NCBI GenBank assembly: GCA_025617745.1
Contig: CM046853.1
Span: 5,576,873-5,640,872 of the forward strand
Direction: 5' to 3'
DNA: 64,000 bases
Source of the DNA: Heliocidaris erythrogramma
Lineage: Eukaryota; Echinodermata; Echinoidea; Camarodonta; Echinometridae
Within the stretch, counting starts at the first letter, position 1. The number at the start of each line of letters is the position of its first letter. Under the pieces are notes generated by a model that did no database searches, was not told where the DNA came from, and saw only the letters and a program-made list of their open reading frames with translations. A program made the position numbers and the translations under genes. This document shows, piece by piece, positions 1-11,549 of the stretch.

Positions 1-522
1 AAGAAAGAAAGAAAACTAGAAATTTAATTCGTCATGAGGACGAATTAGGTGGTCTGTCTTTCAATTTGTATGATCATGATTGTAATCAGGATGATCATAA
101 TAATGGGGAAATGCTAAACTGAAGATAGGAAGTCAAACATGCCATGAATGGAGATGCTTCTTGAGGACAGGAATGTAGAAAAATGTGTGAAACGGTCATT
201 GTAAGATGTGATAATATTTGTGTAAGATAACAATCATGACAATGTTAACAATGATAAGATGCTCATATAACAATGACGATAATGATGATCATGACAACAT
301 TTAGAACTGCAATCGTTCGTATAAGAACGATGTGCATGCAATGTCGTCCGTATCTTCTATTTTGTTGAGAAGTTGACAGGTGAAATATAAAGATACGCAT
401 AGTAAACCATGATATAAGATAAGATGGGAGAAAATAATGCATACTGTGAAATTAGGAGATGATAGAATCATGAAAATAATTACGAAATAAAAAACAAAAG
501 ACAAAGAATGATCATGATAATG

Positions 523-580
523 GTGATGACAGTGATGATGATGATGAGGATGGTGATGGTGATAATGGTGATGACCATGA
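523..580 (+). repeat. GAT/GGT microsatellite
   Basis: Imperfect GATGAT and GGTGAT trinucleotide repeats. The surrounding 60-310 is also rich in ATGATnATGA strings. Confidence 0.7.
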
Positions 581-589
581 CTGGAATGA

Positions 590-785
590 CATTGACCTTA
601 ACCATGCCAAATATGAAAGAGAAATGACATTTCGTTATGAAGATACGACCATAAGTTGATTTGTAGAAAATGGCACAATAATCTGATGACCTTGAAAAAG
701 ATGTTGGAACTTGACCTTATTAGGACTGATGACTAACAAAAATTTTAAGATAATTGACTAAGCCAATTTTGAGAAATTGTGATAT
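590..785 (+). repeat. Dispersed repeat, copy 1
   Basis: Shares an ordered series of blocks with 2038-2250: TCGTTATGAAGATA, CTGATGACCTTGAAAAAGAT, ACAAAAATTT and TTTTGAGAAATTGTG. The two copies are diverged and in the same orientation. Confidence 0.7.
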
Positions 786-1025
786 CAAACAGGACTATTT
801 GATATTGCAGGATACTTGGGAGATAAACCCCATAGCTCTAATACACGACAAGGAATCAAAATTTCCATAGGGATGTACACAAACTACTGCACACTACTTT
901 CTAATAGACATAACATGCAAAATAAGGCATTTTATTACATGGTTTGTGATTGTTTATGTTATAATAGTCCAAGAGGATGGTAAAATGAAAGGCAAAAAGA
1001 AGCAAAAAAAAAAAAAAAAATTTAA

Positions 1026-1090
1026 TGGACACACCAGGGATCGAACCTGGGTCACCGGAATGGGAGTGCTTTGACCAAAATACCAAAATA
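1026..1090 (-). repeat. tRNA-like (SINE or tRNA pseudogene) fragment
   Basis: Read on the minus strand it contains GGTTCGATCCCTGG, a T-arm/B-box, ending GTGTGTCC and then a long T run that could terminate pol III. A weak A-box-like TGGTCAAAGCAC lies upstream at tRNA spacing. The 5' half does not fold as a normal tRNA, so this is a derived or decayed copy. Confidence 0.5.
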
Positions 1091-1216
1091 TTTCCCATAG
1101 AGATAACACGTAAGCAAAAAAAGGGATTCTCAAATCCCATTTTGTAGTAAAAAATTGGGCATGATCCCGACATTTGATCAAAAATTGGAGACCACACTTA
1201 TGAAAGCTTATAGTCT

Positions 1217-1488
1217 CAGCTACAACATACTAAAATCTGGAAGGAAATAGACCAAAAATAACTGAGATACTGCTCAGAGAACAATGTCATGTAGATTCAT
1301 GATTAGAAAAAAGGTCATCTTCCATAGACATATAGGGAAAATTCTGACATTGCATATTTAATTGAAAATTTCACTATGATGACGTCATCAAAATAAAAAA
1401 TGGTGGTGACTGATCTTGTAGAGAATTGTCTCAGCTATAACATATCAAAATTTGGAAGAAAATCGACCACTTATTACTGAAATATTAT
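1217..1488 (+). repeat. Pair of diverged 60-bp direct repeats with TGACGTCA motifs
   Basis: CAGCTACAACATACTAAAAT at 1217 recurs as CAGCTATAACATATCAAAAT at 1433, with the following 35 bases also similar. GATGACGTCA strings occur near 1378, 1505 and 1557. The CRE-like palindrome is probably part of the repeat rather than a promoter. Confidence 0.55.
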
Positions 1489-2037
1489 CAAATGAATACA
1501 AAAATGATGACGTCATTTTTTTCAAAACCATATGTTTGAGTTCATATGCAAATATGATGACGTCAGAACATGCGATCGGCAAAAATTCTACATGAATTCA
1601 AATCTACAACTTACAGGCTTTCAGAATATGTAAAGAAATTAGGGGGTATCCCTGCATTCTGAGGAGCTATGGCGGATTCTAGATAGGCATGTTTTTACCA
1701 CTTTTTACATTAGAAACCCCATTGGAGCGCGCACGAATTTGAAAGTTTGACGCGAGCATGTGGCATTATGGAAGGACGAGGATGACTGTAAATAGTTGGA
1801 AATTGTTGAAAATAGTGTCAGGAAGACAAACCATGCGAAAAAACAGCGTTTTTATGTTCTGTACGCGCTTGGCGCGCGCATAACGCGCGCGCGGACCCTC
1901 ACGGACAGAAAATTTTGAAATGCTTAAAATGTTCTGAACCGTACTCTAATTTTATTAAAAAGTGATTTTGAGCTTTTCTAAATTTTGACGTGCGCGTCAT
2001 GAGGCGCACGCGGATTTTGATGACATTTTATATTGAC

Positions 2038-2250
2038 CCTTGACCTGAAGTTGATGTATGTAAAATATGGTTCATTTTTGATGACTCGTTATGAAGATAT
2101 GATAATGTGATTTCACAAAATGGCGCCTTGATGATGTCAAGATGACCTGATGACCTTGAAAAAGATAGGGGCACTTGATCTGATATGGTCTGATAATTGA
2201 CAAAAATTTGAAGAAAATTGATTGAGTTGATTTTGAGAAATTGTGTTCAC
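2038..2250 (+). repeat. Dispersed repeat, copy 2
   Basis: Diverged direct copy of 590-785 with an extra block around 2110-2140. The CpG-rich segment just upstream (1860-2010, with several GCGCGCGC-type strings) appears to belong to the same repeat complex. Copies 1 and 2 flank about 1.25 kb that includes the paired 60-bp repeats. Confidence 0.7.
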
Positions 2251-2253
2251 AAG

Positions 2254-3990
2254 AAAGTGGTGGAAAAATAAAATAAAATAAAAATAAAAGATGGGTCTTC
2301 AGTAGAGATTTAAAAATGGGGACGGGTTGTGCTTTCCTTATTCCAGAGTTTCGGAGCAGCACAGCTAAATGCACAGCTAAATCTCCAAGAATTGTTTTTG
2401 TTTTGGCATGAGGCAGTTTTAGAAGCAGTTGTTTTTTGAACTTCATAAGTTATGTGTATATGGATCCAATTTAAAAGATAATAATTCAGACAACTAATTT
2501 AGGGCATGACCATTCAAAGCTTTGAGTAAAAGGAAATTATTGTTCATCAAGAATCTGTACTATTCTCATTATCAAGTGTTTGTCAAATGTATGAATGTAG
2601 TATACATGCCCCTGGCAATTTTTTAAAGCAATGAGATTGTTTGTAAAAAAAATGAAAGAAGAGAGAGAGAGAGAGAGGAAAACAAAGTAATGATGAAACA
2701 AAAGTAAGGGGGGGGGGTGAAAACCCTAGAAGTATAAATTTTTGTCTTACTACTAATCTTATGTGTACAACATCATATTTATTTGATATTATGTGTGTTG
2801 TTTTCTTTGTGAATCTACTACTACTACTACTAGTACTACTACTACTACTACTACATGTACTACATGTACTACTCTTTCTTCTTAATTACTACATATATGA
2901 CAGCTGTTTCTAATGATCAAATACCCTCTGTTCAATATGAGAACAATCTTAGAATGAGCCACCCAATGTTACAAAGCAAGTATAAGTAGGAGTACCCCCT
3001 CTTGTGTCTAGAATCAGAAGATGCTCACATTGCCTAGTGTAAGGAAGCAGACAACACACTGCATGACAACTGAGCTCCTGTAGTCCTTGGATGTGAATTA
3101 TGCACATGAAAGAGGATTAGGAAATATGTAATCTTAATTGCATTAGTCAGGGAATGGAATTGCCATTTATTGGATTGGAGCAATTACAGTACTCCATATA
3201 TTTTTATTCAGATTGATGGTGACACACCATCCGTGCGTTGAAATCCATGTGAATATACATGTATGTTGTTTCCTGACTGAAAAATGATAATGAAAATAAG
3301 ACATTTGATTTCCTTATCCCCATAACTGATACCACCCCCTTCCTCGGCCAAAAAAGGGGATTTTTGTATTAAAAACACACCAAAATATGCTTATGACCTT
3401 TTTTTTCTGCTTGTCAAAGAATTTTGGAGTTAAAGCCACACCCAAAATGCTCATGACCTTTTTATTTGATGCCTGTCAGAAAATTTTCTGAAAGAAATGC
3501 CTCCTCCCTCACATAATTCAGGATAGGCCACTACCCCCACCTGCATTATAAAAAGACTGAATGCAATGATGTACAGTTTTCCAGTTTTATAATCAATCGA
3601 GACGAAATACCATATTATTTCCTCTCACAGAATAACAACAGTTAAGAGCATTTAAGTTTTTGAGCTTGTTAACCTAGTTCAAATTAGTTTGAAGTGTGCA
3701 GTAGACACTTTTACACATGTAGATGTGTCTCTCACACAGTCATGAGAAGCAGCCATAATCCAAGTATGTTACTCAGTTTATTTTTATACAGTGAACTTTC
3801 ATTGCAGTCAGTACGCCTCCATAAACAGGATAAACAAATCAATCGAAGACTTAATGAGGCAGAATGTTGCGTTTTCAGGTTTGTAAACCATTATGGGGTA
3901 CCTTTAACCTTGGACTACTGCCACTCTTATCGATTTTGTCTGGCCATGGTAACATAGTTAGCATCCCACAGCTAATCAATATATACGCAT
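2254..3990. other. Non-coding, simple repeats only
   Basis: AT-rich sequence with a GA run (2657-2677), a G9 run (2707-2715) and the CTA repeat. CCAAAATATGCTTATGACCTTTT near 3380 recurs as CCAAAATGCTCATGACCTTTTT near 3440, a short local duplication. No gene supported. Confidence 0.5.
2813..2873 (+). repeat. CTA microsatellite
   Basis: About 18 CTA/TAC trinucleotides, interrupted by TAG and by two ACATGTAC steps. Confidence 0.8.
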
Positions 3991-3999
3991 GGGAGGGTA

Positions 4000-4255
4000 A
4001 TGGGCGAGAGAGAAAAAGGGAAAAGGGAGAGGGAGAGGGAAGAGAAAAGAGATAGCAAAAAGGAGAAATGGATGTACAGTATGATATTGAGAACGGAGAG
4101 AGTGTTATAGAGACATCATGATGGAGGGCAGTATAGAAAGAAAGGAGAGAGACAGCATGAGTTAGAGAGAAAGAGAAAGAAAAGGAGAGAAAGGAAATAA
4201 ATGAGTAGTTAGCGATGTGCATAAAAGAGGAGAAAGAGTCCATCTTTGGACAGAG
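4000..4255 (+). repeat. Purine-rich GAGA tract
   Basis: Imperfect GA/GGGA/AAAG sequence over about 250 bases. Long frames on both strands here are produced by the low complexity and are not genes. Confidence 0.65.
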
Positions 4256-4944
4256 AATGGGATTCTTGACAGAGGAAGAGAAAATGTAATGCTAGTCATA
4301 TCTATTTCTCAGACAGATAGCTTGTCTGTTTTATACAATGTAGCAGTAAATGGATGCACATAAACTTGCATTATGGTATGTTTTCCAGTACATGTTTTTG
4401 ATTCTGTGCAAAATCCTTACTCTTTTATCAAATTTATATCTTTTCATCTTATATGGAAAGATTAACTGAAAAAGGTTTCTTTTAGTTATCTTTGGTTATA
4501 TAAAGATGATCTCAATAAACAAAATTATGAATTGCAGTGAATAATAATCTAATGAAGATGTGAATACATACTTAACCACAGATGGGTGTAGAATAAATCA
4601 TGTTGACATACCTGAAGCTAACATTTAATCGAGTTCTGCAGTGGCTCTTTTAAAGAAACCCCCCCCCCCCCCCCAATCTATCCCACCAAATCATCTTGAA
4701 TCAAATATTGCAGATAAGAAATAGTTTTGAATGACATTTATCTTATGAAGATATAAAGATATTACATATTCCAAACTTGGTGAGTTAATAAAAATAACTT
4801 GAAATTGAGAAAGAGTGGAGCAAAAACAAATTTTGCAGTATCTTTTTAATTGTCAATGGAGAAAACGGAGAAAAGGAAGAAAAATATGATTTGCTTTCTA
4901 GAGCACTACACACATGTGTTCATATTTTGAAAGTAGTATTTTGA

Positions 4945-5004
4945 TTTTTGAGAGCCGGAAGGCAGTTAATTCTGTGTTAAAGAGTTAATGGCCTTCTAGC
5001 TGTC
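4945..5004. repeat. Hairpin repeat family, copy 1
   Basis: GAGAGCCGGAAGGCAGTTAA, a TTCTGTG centre, then TTAATGGCCTTCTAGCT form a short inverted repeat. Related copies lie at 20640-20790 and 23884-24232. Confidence 0.6.
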
Positions 5005-5867
5005 AACAAACTGAAGTTGTAGTATGGAATGCAAAACTGCTGTCACACACATCGCTAAATATATTCTTGTCATATTGTAGTTAAAGCTTCGTTTTACTGA
5101 GCAATCCGTCAAATGCTATCAATTCAATCAGAAAAATCAGGCTTAAAATGCAGAAGATGAAATCGACTTTCCAGCTGCATGGATTGAACGAAATGAAAAT
5201 TGTTTCCTTCAGAAATGGCTACATACTATGAAAGTACAGCACATGCATCAGGAAAGCTTTTAGATGTAAGAGCTTTCTAGAAATGATCGTAATCATCATC
5301 ATCCAAAGAATGGATGGGGGAAGAGGTTATAATAGAAGGTACTATCAGCGGAGACTTGCTTTTTCTCTACAGAGAGGAATAGGAGTACTATATACCCTGG
5401 GGATAGTAAGTCATACATGTGATCATTTGAAATGAAACTCAATACCAACTATTCAATCCCTCTTCTGTACAGAGATGAGTGAATTTCAAACAGCGTAGAA
5501 ATAGAATGACAGATGTGAGGTATTTATTTTCACTTGTTGAATGGCCCTGCCTGAATGTGCTGTAAGGTCAATGTCGGGTATACCATATTTACTTAATTTT
5601 GAATAAGTTAAGTTTATATGTTTTTGTATAATTATTCGGTAAATGACATTGTAAAGATTATGTTTGTGTGTTTAGTTTGTATTAATCTTAAGCCTCTTCT
5701 GTATCTCTTACATAAGATGTCCAAAGAAAAATTTGTCATTATAGATCTAACAAATCAAAGTAAACACCCAAGACCATTAAAACAACCCTAAGCTTATATA
5801 CATATTTTGATCAAAAACCAAAATTCCCTTGTATAAACTTAAAGTAAATGATGAAAAGCAAATCTGA

Positions 5868-5996
5868 AGGATAAAGACCTAACCAATCAAAATCCAGATG
5901 TAGTATAGATCTAACCGATTAAAAGCCAAAACTAGTAGTATAGACCTAACCGATAAAAAGCAACACCTGATAATATAGACCTAACCAATCAAAAGA
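5868..5996 (+). repeat. 35-bp minisatellite
   Basis: Four copies of a unit centred on GACCTAACCRATYAAAA, starting near 5876, 5908, 5943 and 5978. A more diverged copy lies near 5744 (GATCTAACAAATCAAA). Period about 32-35 bp. Confidence 0.75.
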
Positions 5997-6527
5997 TAGG
6001 AATCCTGAACATTGTTAGTGTATTTTGAAAGCTGTGTGTGCTAAGAATAAAACAGTAGTAAACCCCCTGAAACAAACTCTTTCTCCTGCTCTGCTCATAA
6101 ATCAATTTGTTTGGCCCCAAATACAAATACACTCCTATATCGATTGCATGCAAGTGGTTGAGCATTGAGAGTGCACTCTCTTTCGCATTGCTTCCACAGT
6201 TTGAAGTGCTGATGTGCATGACCTGCACAGTCATTGCGAGGTTTTTAGCTGATGAATTCAGATGTATACTCCCTGTGCCCCTCCCTATCCTTCATCTTCT
6301 TTTCATCAAACTTTTCCACTGCTAGGCTGGGCTAGAAAAACTGTACTTTCATTCAGTTCAACCTTTCCAGTGATTTGATGGAATAAAGGTTGTTTGACCT
6401 ATTCTTTTTTATGAAGGAAAATCAGTACAACATGTGAGGTGATTTGGTAAGTATGTCATCCATTTGGTAAGAAGGTCAGAATGATTTAAGATACTGTCTT
6501 ACAAGAGGCATGTTGTCCATATTTATT

Positions 6528-7165
6528 GAGCAGCACCCATAAGATCAGTCATGGCCCTCCCAGATGAAAAAGGAAAAGGGAATGTGAACTGAACAGCAAC
6601 CATGAGGTCAGTCAAAGCCATCCCAGATGAAAAAGAAAAGGGATTGTGAACTGAACAGCAACCATGAGGTCAGTCAGAGCCATCCCAGATGAAAAAGAAA
6701 AGAAAATGTGAACTGAACAGATGAAAAAGAAAAGGGATTGTGAACTGAACAGCAACCATGAGGTCAGTCAGAGCCATCCCAGATGAAAAAGAAAAGGGAA
6801 TGTGAACTGAACAGCAACCATGAGGTCAGTCAAAGCCATCCCAGATGAAAAAGAAAAGGGATTGTGAACTGAACAGCAACCATGAGGTCAGTCAGAGCCA
6901 TCCCAGATGAAAAAGAAAAGGGAATGTGAACTGAACAGCACAAATGAGGTCAGTCAAAGCCATCCCAGATGAAAAAGAAAAGGGATTGTGAACTGAACAG
7001 CAACCATGAGGTCAGTCAGAGCCATCCCAGATGAAAAAAGGGGAATGTGAACTGAACAGCACACATGAGGTCAGTCATAGCCATCCCAGATGAACAAGAA
7101 AAGGGAATGTGAACTGAGCAGCACCCATGAGATCATTCAAAGCCATCCCAGATGAAAAAGAACAG
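6528..7165 (+). repeat. 62-bp minisatellite with dimeric higher-order structure
   Basis: About ten copies of a 62-bp unit beginning CCATGAGGTCAGTCARAGCC. Central copies alternate between type A (CAAAGCC with GGATTGTG) and type B (CAGAGCC with GGAATGTG), so the working unit is a 124-bp AB dimer. One unit near 6720 is truncated and breaks the phase. The end copies are most diverged, as expected from unequal exchange in the centre. Confidence 0.9.
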
Positions 7166-8059
7166 CAGTTCTGGAGCAATGCTATAAGTATGTTACCCTG
7201 CATGCATTCATGGAGATTCTATTTTAATTCTTTAAATGCTGAGTGGGTGCCAGAAGCCATTGCTGCATTTACAGCCTGAATCACACTGATCAGAAGCAGT
7301 GCTTCCTTATTTAATGTGAGATGGAGAAAAGTCATTAGCTCACAAAGAATCACATTAATTTTATACCCACATGTATATGAGGTAATGATAATATATTTTC
7401 TGTGATTAATGGTTCTTATCGTTTGTTGGAATTAACTTCCACCACCCTTTTTGGTATATTCTTTCAAAGTTTTATTTATATTGATGACTTCGCTGCAGTA
7501 TTTCATGTTAACCCATTTCTCCTGGCCATGGATAACAGATCTTCCCAAAAACTTTTTTCTTCTTGAAGGAGAAAGAAGTTCATGTAGGCCCTATTATCAA
7601 GCTTGTTCTTATAGAAGATATTATAAGCCTACAATAACAAGGAAGCAATAATTAGAACTCCAAATGTGACTGACTACTGAACATCCATCTAAGGTAATGC
7701 TTTATAGTAAACCTCGTGACACAGAATGGGTTAAGTTCCTTTCTGTTTAACAACCGTTTTTTGTGCACCCCATTCAAAATGAATGGAGCTTTTCGGCGAA
7801 AAAGAATTGTGGCTAATGAAAAAGAAATATTGCCAGTTGCTGAAGGTTTTCCTCCTAATGGAAATAAGCAGGAAATCATGTTTTAATCTTTTAATGGATG
7901 CAGAATTTCTCTCCTTTCAGGCTACATTCATCAAAGTGATGCAGATAAACTGTCAGTGTTACTGATGCCTCTCATTATTCATTCATGATATTTTAGTATG
8001 AAAACCTCTGTTTATAGTTGACATGGCATTTAAAATTTTGAACTTGTATGTGAGTGCTA

Positions 8060-8365
8060 GAGGGAGAGAGAGAGAGAGAGAGGGGGGGGATTGTCTTCCT
8101 TTTTGGCACAGTATTCTAATTATGCATAGTAGAGAGAGGGAAGGGGTGGAGATTTTCGTCTATGCCATTTTTTTCTTTTGACATAGTCATCGAAAGATTT
8201 GCATTTGTGTTTGAGTGAGAAAGAAGGAAGACATAGATAGAGAAGGTCAAGATAGATGAAAAGAATAGAGAGAAACAGAAGAGAGAAGATATGGGGGAGA
8301 AGGAAATTTTGACACAGAGGTAGAAAAGAAAGGGAGAGAGAGAGAGAGTGAGAGAGAAATTGAGA
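8060..8365 (+). repeat. GA-rich low-complexity patches
   Basis: Perfect GA runs near 8063-8082 and 8333-8360 with a G8 run at 8083-8090, separated by purine-rich DNA. A minus-strand frame here is low-complexity, not a gene. Confidence 0.65.
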
Positions 8366-8699
8366 AGGAGCATAATTATTGTGCCACTATAAATTATTAT
8401 TGCATGGTTAAGAAATGTGTTACTGAAATCGAAGACATGGTTGAATAATAGATAATTTGTTTAATACTAATTTTTTTCACTATGTAGGACTTTCAAGGTT
8501 ATATATTTCCTTCAAAGATATTTCTCCACTTCTTTACACACTTGACCTCTCTATGACTTGATTTCAAGAGTGAAGTCCTAAATGATGATATTGAGTAAGT
8601 AGAAATATATCTATGCCTCTACTAACAACCTGTGCATCTCTTTCCGTGCATACTAAAAGAAATATAAGTGGGAGGATATGCATCTGTGTGCATGACAAA

Positions 8700-8735
8700 G
8701 TGTCAGTGTGTGTGAGGGTGTGTGTGTGTGTATAG
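8700..8735 (+). repeat. TG microsatellite
   Basis: Imperfect GTGT repeat with GAGGG interruption. Confidence 0.6.
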
Positions 8736-9701
8736 AGTCTACAGCATTGCTACCCCACAGACCCCTGGTAGATTGTCTCTCTCTTCGTCTCTCTCACTCA
8801 CCCTCTGTCCATATAGCATACCCATTATCCCCTACTCTGCCAGCATATTCCTACCTGTAAGGCACCCTGGCCGACGAGGACGTGTTTGAGGGATTTTTTC
8901 ACAAGCAATTTAGGATTATCTATTGATCGTGAGGAAAAGCTGTAGCATGGAATCCCAAACGCATCAACCGCAGATATCGTGTCACTGATTATCGTCTGCA
9001 GGAATCGGAACTGACCATCTTTCTAGGAAATACTGGACTACCTAGCTTCCGCTACTTTTCTCACGTTTCTTTTATGTGAGTTTCATATTCTCAACTTAAA
9101 CAGAGTTCTTTAGCAGCTGAAGCCCATATCTGACTTTCCTCCTACTTTATGTCACAATTCATTGAGTTTTGCCTCATATTGTCATAGATTACTTATTAAT
9201 ATTCAGACCTTTGCAAAGAGAGTAATTAAAATTGTGCACCAGTAGAATTACATCAACTTCAAAGAGTCAACTTGCAGGGTTTCCACAAACTTTAAGAGAG
9301 TGGCAAATCTTCTGGTTTAACCTCTAAGAGTGCACTGTGTGACACTTTTCAAGGACCTTCTTGTTTGCTCATCTTGAAACCTTCAAGGGAGAACCAAGCA
9401 TTGGATTTTATGAAAGCTAATCTAACTCAACCTGGATGTTAAGTCTTAATTTTCTAATAATCTCCTAGCTCTCAACACTCCATGATTGCTCTGATTCGAT
9501 CATTTGATTCCGCATACATTTATACTGCTGATGATACTTTCATAACAAAGGATCTTGATAAGGATTACTAAATGTTGTTTGCTTTGTCAATATTGTAGTG
9601 CACATTAACAAGAGCTAATTAGATTTATTTGTACTTCACCATAACACTTGATAAGAACTGATATATTAGGATCCCTTGTGTCAAGAAGATTTTAGCTATA
9701 G

Positions 9702-9946
9702 TGCCCTTCAGAGTACTCCTTAGGGATTCAAGTCAAGAGGATTATCTTGCCAAGGTTCATCCAAAGAGCTGATGTGGACAAAGATAACAAGATGATGTCT
9801 TCAGAGAAAAAGCTTCGATTCTCTTTCCGTCGAAAGGGAGGAGGGAGATCCAATTGTGGGGATAATAACACAGACTTTGCGGATGTTTCTTGTAATAACT
9901 CCAAACCTGACCATCCCTCCATTGAAGTAGAATACTCCTGTGTCAG
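9702..9946 (+). CDS. Candidate 5' coding exon, product not recognised
   Basis: An open frame runs from just after a TAG (9699-9701) to a good splice donor, TGTCAG|GTAAGA, at 9946/9947. The first methionines are at 9792 and 9795, preceded by CAAG, so a coding start at 9792 is the likeliest reading. From there the peptide is about 51 residues and ends in phase 2. It is serine-rich and basic near its start (SSEKKLRFSFRRKGGGR), then acidic and polar (DNNTDFADVSCNN). No signal peptide, membrane segment or known domain is visible. Composition is more balanced than in the flanking AT-rich DNA, and the frame ends at the donor, as expected of a first coding exon. I could not identify the downstream exon. 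A chance ORF remains possible. Confidence 0.35.
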
Positions 9947-10632
9947 GTAAGATGTAATTTAATCAGAAGAAAAAGAAGAAGGAAAGTAAAGAGTAGCCCA
10001 AAGCTTTCTGTAAGTCTTCATTAGTGGATTTTCAACACCTTAAAAAATTCTGTGTAAAGGCAAATCTTGCTCCAAGAAATTCAAATTCATGTATGAAGAA
10101 AGGGCAATAGGGAAACAAAGGCACTACAAGATCTATTTTGCATTGATGTATTGTGTTCAGTGAATTTAATTATAATTGTCTAATTGTGACATTCTTGAAG
10201 TACATCTCGGCATCAGGATATTGGATCGGTCATGCACAAAAAGCAAGGATAAAAGAAAATGTGCGCTCTTCTTTACCGCATTGCCACTGTAGATTCTACT
10301 TAATTCCAACCTTATTGTAGCTATGTGAACAGTCTCTTTTCTTGAGGAGATGAAGACCATGAAATAATGAAGATGATGAAAGAATCTCCAAAGTACTCTA
10401 GCATCTTTTACCCATTCGGGCAATGACATAGCTAGGGGGCTAAAGCCGTGGCAAAAGATGTTTATCTGCAGGTTTTATGACTCAAAATCCCATCATCCAG
10501 CTAATTTAGGTATTTTTATAACATCATCGAGAATATAATATCTCATTCCTCGCTAATTTGAGTAAAAAAACCCTCTTTCTATCTCATTTCCTCTGATTTT
10601 GTAAATTATTACTTGTTTTGTTACCGGGTTTT
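9947..10632. other. Likely intron after the 9946 donor
   Basis: Begins GTAAGATG. No convincing acceptor plus coding block was found. Frames here are short and unrecognisable. Confidence 0.35.
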
Positions 10633-10925
10633 CATAATAATAATAATATGTCCATATATATATAGCGTAGATACTATACAAATATACTCTACTGCACAAA
10701 GTGTCACATTATTACCCCGGCTTTAGCCGAGCCGCCATGATAGGTGCTAAGGCATTCAATGAATTTCTTCCTACCCTGTACCCATTTACATCACCTGGGT
10801 GGAGAGTGGCAAATGTACGTTAGATGAATGTCTTGCCAAAGGACATTAGCACCGCGGCAGGATTCGAACCGCAAACCATGTGATCCACAGTCTGGTGACG
10901 TATCCACTAGACTACGACCATTTCT
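10633..10925 (-). mobile_element. tRNA-derived SINE, minus strand
   Basis: On the minus strand the head has an A-box-like TAGTCTAGTGGA and a B-box GGTTCGAATCC at tRNA spacing. A body follows, whose plus-strand form is CACCTGGGTGGAGAGTGGCA, and the tail is ATT trinucleotides (ATAATAATAATA on the plus strand). The body motif is shared with three other copies in the window. Confidence 0.8.
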
Positions 10926-11143
10926 CTTTGTTATATTTTTTATAATTTACATCCAGATGAGATTATATCAATGTCTCTTAATAAAATCAAGCACCAATTA
11001 GTATATCATAATAACCGTGCTGTGTCTCATATTGTTAGGAATGAGAAATGATTATCATCCACATTTTGGGGACTTACTCAAGGTTATGAAGTAGTGTCCC
11101 AAACTTTTTTTCTCTGTTTTCCCAGTTGTGTGCTTGATGCATT

Positions 11144-11548
11144 TCTTTCTCTCTTTCTCTATTCTCTTCTCTTCTCTTCTCTCCTCTCTCCTCTTCTCTT
11201 CTCTTCTCTTCTACGGGTCACACTTCTCTCCTCTCTTCTCTTCTCTCCGCTTCTCTTCTCTTCTCTTCTCTTCTCTCCTCTTCTCTCCTTTCTCCTCTTC
11301 TCTTCTCTTATCTTCTCTTCTCCTCTCCTGTCTTCTCTTCTCTTCTCTTCTCTTCTCTTCTCTTCTCTTCTCTTCTCTTCTCTTCTCTTCTCTCCTCTTC
11401 TCTCCTTTCTCCTCTTCTCAACTCTTCTCTTATCTTCTCTTCTCCTCTCCTGTCTTCTCTTCTCTTCTCTTCTCTTCTCTTCTCTTCTCTTCTCTTCTCT
11501 TCTCTTCTCTTCTCTTCTCTTCTCTTCTCTCTCTCTTCCTCTTCCTCT
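11144..11548 (+). repeat. TCTTC satellite with internal higher-order duplication
   Basis: About 400 bases of TCTTC pentamers with TCTCC variants. A block containing CTCCTTTCTCC, TTATC and CCTCTCCTGTC occurs near 11280-11335 and again near 11400-11455, so a 120-bp segment was duplicated as a unit. Two long overlapping frames here are artefacts. Confidence 0.9.
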
Positions 11549-11549
11549 T

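Larger units (their letters stand above)
7170..9700. other. Non-coding, no gene supported
   Basis: Apart from the GA and TG patches I see nothing coding. The segment 8860-9060 has a more balanced composition than its flanks and no open frame; it could be conserved non-coding DNA. Confidence 0.4.

Noticed and set aside
1378-1565. CRE promoter elements
   Set aside because: The TGACGTCA strings sit in repeated DNA with no gene start nearby.
6528-7165. CRISPR-like array
   Set aside because: Units are contiguous 62-bp tandem copies with no unique spacers, in a eukaryotic setting.
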